Origin: an uncultured Sphingorhabdus sp.
GTDB lineage: Bacteria > Pseudomonadota > Alphaproteobacteria > Sphingomonadales > Sphingomonadaceae
Length of the DNA stretch: 64,000 nucleotides
Direction: 5' to 3'
NCBI GenBank assembly: GCA_947492905.1
Contig: CANLOL010000001.1
Location: 412,578-476,577 of the forward strand
How positions within the stretch are numbered: the stretch's first letter is position 1; the number at the start of each line of letters is the position of its first letter. This document shows, piece by piece, positions 61,780 through 64,000 of the stretch. Made by a program: the position numbers and the translations under genes. The notes below the pieces were generated by a model. That model was not told the DNA's origin. It did no database searches and worked only from the letters and a program-made list of their open reading frames with translations.

Positions 61780-62952
61780 TTATGATGTTCGCTTAAAAGG
61801 CCCCATCGAGGCCATAAATTCGATGTCCTGCGCGATGGCCCTCCTCTCACGCTGTAAATAATCATCAATGGCATCACGAAAACCAAGATCCGCGATGAAA
61901 TGGGCCGAATAGGTCACGCTCGGTTCATAGCCCCTTGCCAATTTATGCGGCCCTTGCGCACCCGCCTCAACGCGGGCCAAACCATGTTCAATCGCCCAAT
62001 CAATAGCGCGATAATAACAGGTCTCAAAATGCAGAAACTCAATATCGCGTTTAGCACCCCAATAGCGGCCATAGAGGCAATTGGGGCCAGCAAAATTAAG
62101 CGCACCAGCAACAGGATCATCATCCTGTAGGGCCAAAAATAATATAATCTTATCACCCATAGTGCGCGATATTATCTCGAAAAAAGAGCGCGTTAAATAA
62201 GGGCTTCCCCATTTGCGGGCGCTCGTATCCAGATAAAATTCCCAAAATATGTCCCAATGATGCGCTTTGATTTCATCGCCGCGCAAGATTTGGAAATCGA
62301 CTTGCTCATTTGCAATACGGCGTTCTTTGCGAATATTTTTACGCTTGCGCGATGATAATTTAGCAAGGAAATCATCAAAGCAGCTATAGCCTTTATTGTG
62401 CCAATGAAATTGGCTGTCGTTGCGAATAAGCCAATCATTTTCTTCGAAAAGATCAATCTGCTGTGCATCCACAAAGGTTGCATGGACCGACGAAAGACCA
62501 TTGCTTTGCGCTATAGACTCTGCCGCTTGTAGCAATGGCGCCGCATATTTGGGATCGCGCAATAATAATCTCTCGCCTGGTACAGGGGAAAATGGCGCAG
62601 CAATCTGCATTTTCGGATAATAGCGGCCACCCGCTCTTTCAAAAGCATCAGCCCACATATGGTCGAAAATATATTCACCCTTGCTGTGGCTTTTCAAATA
62701 TGATGGCAAAGCCCCAACCAATGCATCGCCTTGTTTCAGAATGATGGGGGATGGCGCCCACCCTGTCGCCCATCGCTTAGCAGGGTCTTCATCATGGCTT
62801 TGGCCTACGCTTTGTGATTCTTCTAATGCTGACAAAAAAGCATGGCTGGTAAAGGGATTATCCCCCGCATTGCAAGCATCCCATTGCTGCGCATCTATAG
62901 AAGCAATAGAAGGCGCAAGCTGCGCCGTTAAATTCGCTTCGTCATCATCCAT
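61780..62952 (-). CDS. FemAB-like acyltransferase (DUF482 / peptidogalycan family)
   Basis: A 390-aa protein from ATG 62950-62952 (MDDDEANLT), overlapping the GDPD stop by eight bases; the frame is open a further 16 codons inside the GDPD gene. It has WDACNAGDNPFTSHAFLSALEES, LVGALPSYLKSHSKGEYIFDHMWADAF, the basic RKRKNIRKERR helix, YLDTSARKWGSPYLTRSFFE, NCLYGRYWGAKRDIEFLHFETCYYRAIDWAIEHGL and GAQGPHKLARGYEP. These are hallmarks of the DUF482 GNAT-fold group. Proposed roles lie in cell envelope acyl transfer, but substrate is unknown. Confidence 0.85.
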   Translation of the reverse strand: MDDDEANLTAQLAPSIASIDAQQWDACNAGDNPFTSHAFLSALEESQSVGQSHDEDPAKRWATGWAPSPIILKQGDALVGALPSYLKSHSKGEYIFDHMWADAFERAGGRYYPKMQIAAPFSPVPGERLLLRDPKYAAPLLQAAESIAQSNGLSSVHATFVDAQQIDLFEENDWLIRNDSQFHWHNKGYSCFDDFLAKLSSRKRKNIRKERRIANEQVDFQILRGDEIKAHHWDIFWEFYLDTSARKWGSPYLTRSFFEIISRTMGDKIILFLALQDDDPVAGALNFAGPNCLYGRYWGAKRDIEFLHFETCYYRAIDWAIEHGLARVEAGAQGPHKLARGYEPSVTYSAHFIADLGFRDAIDDYLQRERRAIAQDIEFMASMGPFKRTS

Positions 62953-63724
62953 TGGGTTTTTCAAAAATGAGCCCATCGCTATGCTGATTGGCAACTTCAT
63001 GCTGGCCTTGGGTGCGCACAGTCCAAGTTAAAACTGGAATACCACGCGCGCGCTGATTGCTCGCAAATTTAGAGGGTAAATCCCTTATGTCATAGGCAAG
63101 AAAATCAGGCTTTGCCATCCATAGCGCAGAATGGCGTTTGGCACGGCCTCTTAAATTGCGCGTGCCTTCTTCGGTAATGACCAAACCGCGCACAATGTGC
63201 GGCGAGCTTTTACGGAACCACCGCACAATAGCAGGGTTAAATGACATGATCGCCGCTTTGCCTCGATAGCCCTCTAATGCGCGGCGTACAGAGAGACACA
63301 AAGGCGCAAAATTAGTAACATCGGATTTAATCTCTATCAATATCGGTTGGCGGCTGCCGACCAGATTCAAAAGCTGCTCCAAAGTCGGAATATTACCATT
63401 ATTACCGTTTAGCGGCGTTGCGCGCAAAACATCTAAATTGGTTTCTGAAATTAGACCATCAGCACCGGTTAGGCGATTAAGCTCTTTATCGTGAAACACC
63501 ATTGCGTTGCCTGTGCTTGAAGGCTGAACATCGCACTCCATGCCATAGCCAGCCTGTATAGCGGCCTCAAACGCGCCCAAACTATTTTCCAGAATTGGAC
63601 CATCAAACATTGCGCCATGCAAACCGCGATGCGCGAAATTTTGTTCCGACAAAAAAGCAACGCGCGAAGCTTCTGGCGGACGCGCTCTTATGGCATCAAT
63701 TTTATTCGAAAGAAATGATAGCAT
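62945..63724 (-). CDS. glycerophosphodiester phosphodiesterase
   Basis: A 259-aa TIM-barrel enzyme that cleaves glycerophosphodiesters to glycerol 3-phosphate and alcohols. Catalytic residues are visible: AHRGLHG with His-Arg, ENSLGAFEAAIQAGYGMECDVQPSSTGNAMVFHD with the Glu, Glu-x-Asp and His-Asp elements. The phosphate-coordinating EIKSD follows. No signal peptide, so cytoplasmic; the frequent UgpQ-type is similar. It overlaps the RidA-like gene by 23 bases and the DUF482 gene by eight, forming a tight three-gene unit on the minus strand. Confidence 0.9.
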   Translation of the reverse strand: MLSFLSNKIDAIRARPPEASRVAFLSEQNFAHRGLHGAMFDGPILENSLGAFEAAIQAGYGMECDVQPSSTGNAMVFHDKELNRLTGADGLISETNLDVLRATPLNGNNGNIPTLEQLLNLVGSRQPILIEIKSDVTNFAPLCLSVRRALEGYRGKAAIMSFNPAIVRWFRKSSPHIVRGLVITEEGTRNLRGRAKRHSALWMAKPDFLAYDIRDLPSKFASNQRARGIPVLTWTVRTQGQHEVANQHSDGLIFEKPNG

Positions 63725-64000
63725 CTATTTCCACCAAAGCGTTAAGAGGAAGAACAGGAACCGATACCGCGCTGCGTGCATGTTTTCCAGCATCACCAAA
63801 AATATCAACCATTAAATCAGACGCACCATTGGCCACTTTGGGTTGATCGGTAAAGTCAGCAGAAGAAGCCACAAATACGCCCAATTTAACAATGCGCTTT
63901 ACCCGTGACAAATCGCCTAAGGCAGCTTTGATTTGCGCCGCCAACATCAAACCACACGCCCTTGCTGCGGCTTGACCATCGCTTAAATCTCTATCGACGC
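63702..64000 (-). CDS. RidA family protein, C-terminal part (runs off the window)
   Basis: The last 98 codons of a gene that continues past the right edge. It reads DGQAAARACGLMLAAQIKAALGDLSRVKRIVKLGVFVASSADFTDQPKVANGASDLMVDIFGDAGKHARSAVSV, then the LPLNALVEIDAI strand. This matches the longer RidA subgroup (YjgF/YER057c/UK114), whose core enzyme deaminates reactive enamines. The Arg in HARSAVSV is the conserved ligand-binding one. It overlaps the GDPD start by 23 bases. Confidence 0.9.
   Translation of the reverse strand, partial: VDRDLSDGQAAARACGLMLAAQIKAALGDLSRVKRIVKLGVFVASSADFTDQPKVANGASDLMVDIFGDAGKHARSAVSVPVLPLNALVEIDAIISFE

Overview
The window reads as chromosomal DNA of an alphaproteobacterium, most likely a sphingomonad (Sphingomonadales) with unusually AT-rich DNA. 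Pointers are the MipZ-type ParA ATPase, an EipA/DUF1134 protein, DUF2939, a large sphingomonad-type TonB-dependent receptor, the rpmI-rplT-pheS-pheT order and many short tail-to-tail or overlapping genes. The genus cannot be fixed from the sequence alone.

Layout. 1-1,000: the start of a Fic-family gene with a small partner gene, and a small membrane protein. 1,000-7,430 (minus strand): prfC, pheT, pheS, a GIY-YIG endonuclease gene bracketed by inverted palindromic repeats, rplT, rpmI. 7,560-12,900: a secreted protein, a putative ADP-ribosyltransferase-fold protein with a coupled 56-aa partner, hisN, a TPR protein, nat and prs. Between hisN and nat lie decayed copies of nat, hisN and prs, best explained by an old tandem duplication. 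13,100-20,520: nadE, tonB, ribD, ribE, eipA, tRNA-Ser(GCU) and DUF2939. 20,667-31,372: a six-gene alginate utilisation locus, all on minus: TonB receptor, GntR/FCD regulator, PL6 and PL17 alginate lyases, MFS transporter, SDR uronate reductase. 31,684-41,732: an accessory signalling region with a TIR-transmembrane-TPR protein, an unrecognised protein, a TPR/SLOG-like protein with a degenerate C-terminal domain, a Crp/Fnr regulator, two secreted unknowns and a PAS-LuxR-alpha/beta-hydrolase fusion. 41,872-55,826: a surface polysaccharide cluster making UDP-L-FucNAc (three genes), dTDP-L-rhamnose (rmlABCD) and UDP-glucuronate (ugd), with an initiating sugar transferase, three glycosyltransferases, a sulfotransferase and a sugar aminotransferase. 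55,924-64,000: crotonase, a hydrolase, phosphohexomutase, a DnaJ-domain protein, mipZ, panC, a Sel1 protein, a FemAB-like acyltransferase, GDPD and the end of a RidA-family gene.

How it fits together. In the alginate locus the receptor would import alginate oligomers across the outer membrane. PL6 and PL17 would cut them to unsaturated monomers, the MFS carrier would take these into the cytoplasm, and the SDR would reduce the keto-uronate. KDG kinase and KDPG aldolase are not in this window. The phosphohexomutase near 58 kb can supply sugar phosphates to the polysaccharide cluster.

The most unusual points are the in-frame palindromic element inside pheT, the bounded GIY-YIG cassette, the prs-nat-hisN duplication scar, the TIR/SLOG-like operon and the LuxR fusion whose hydrolase domain lacks its nucleophile.
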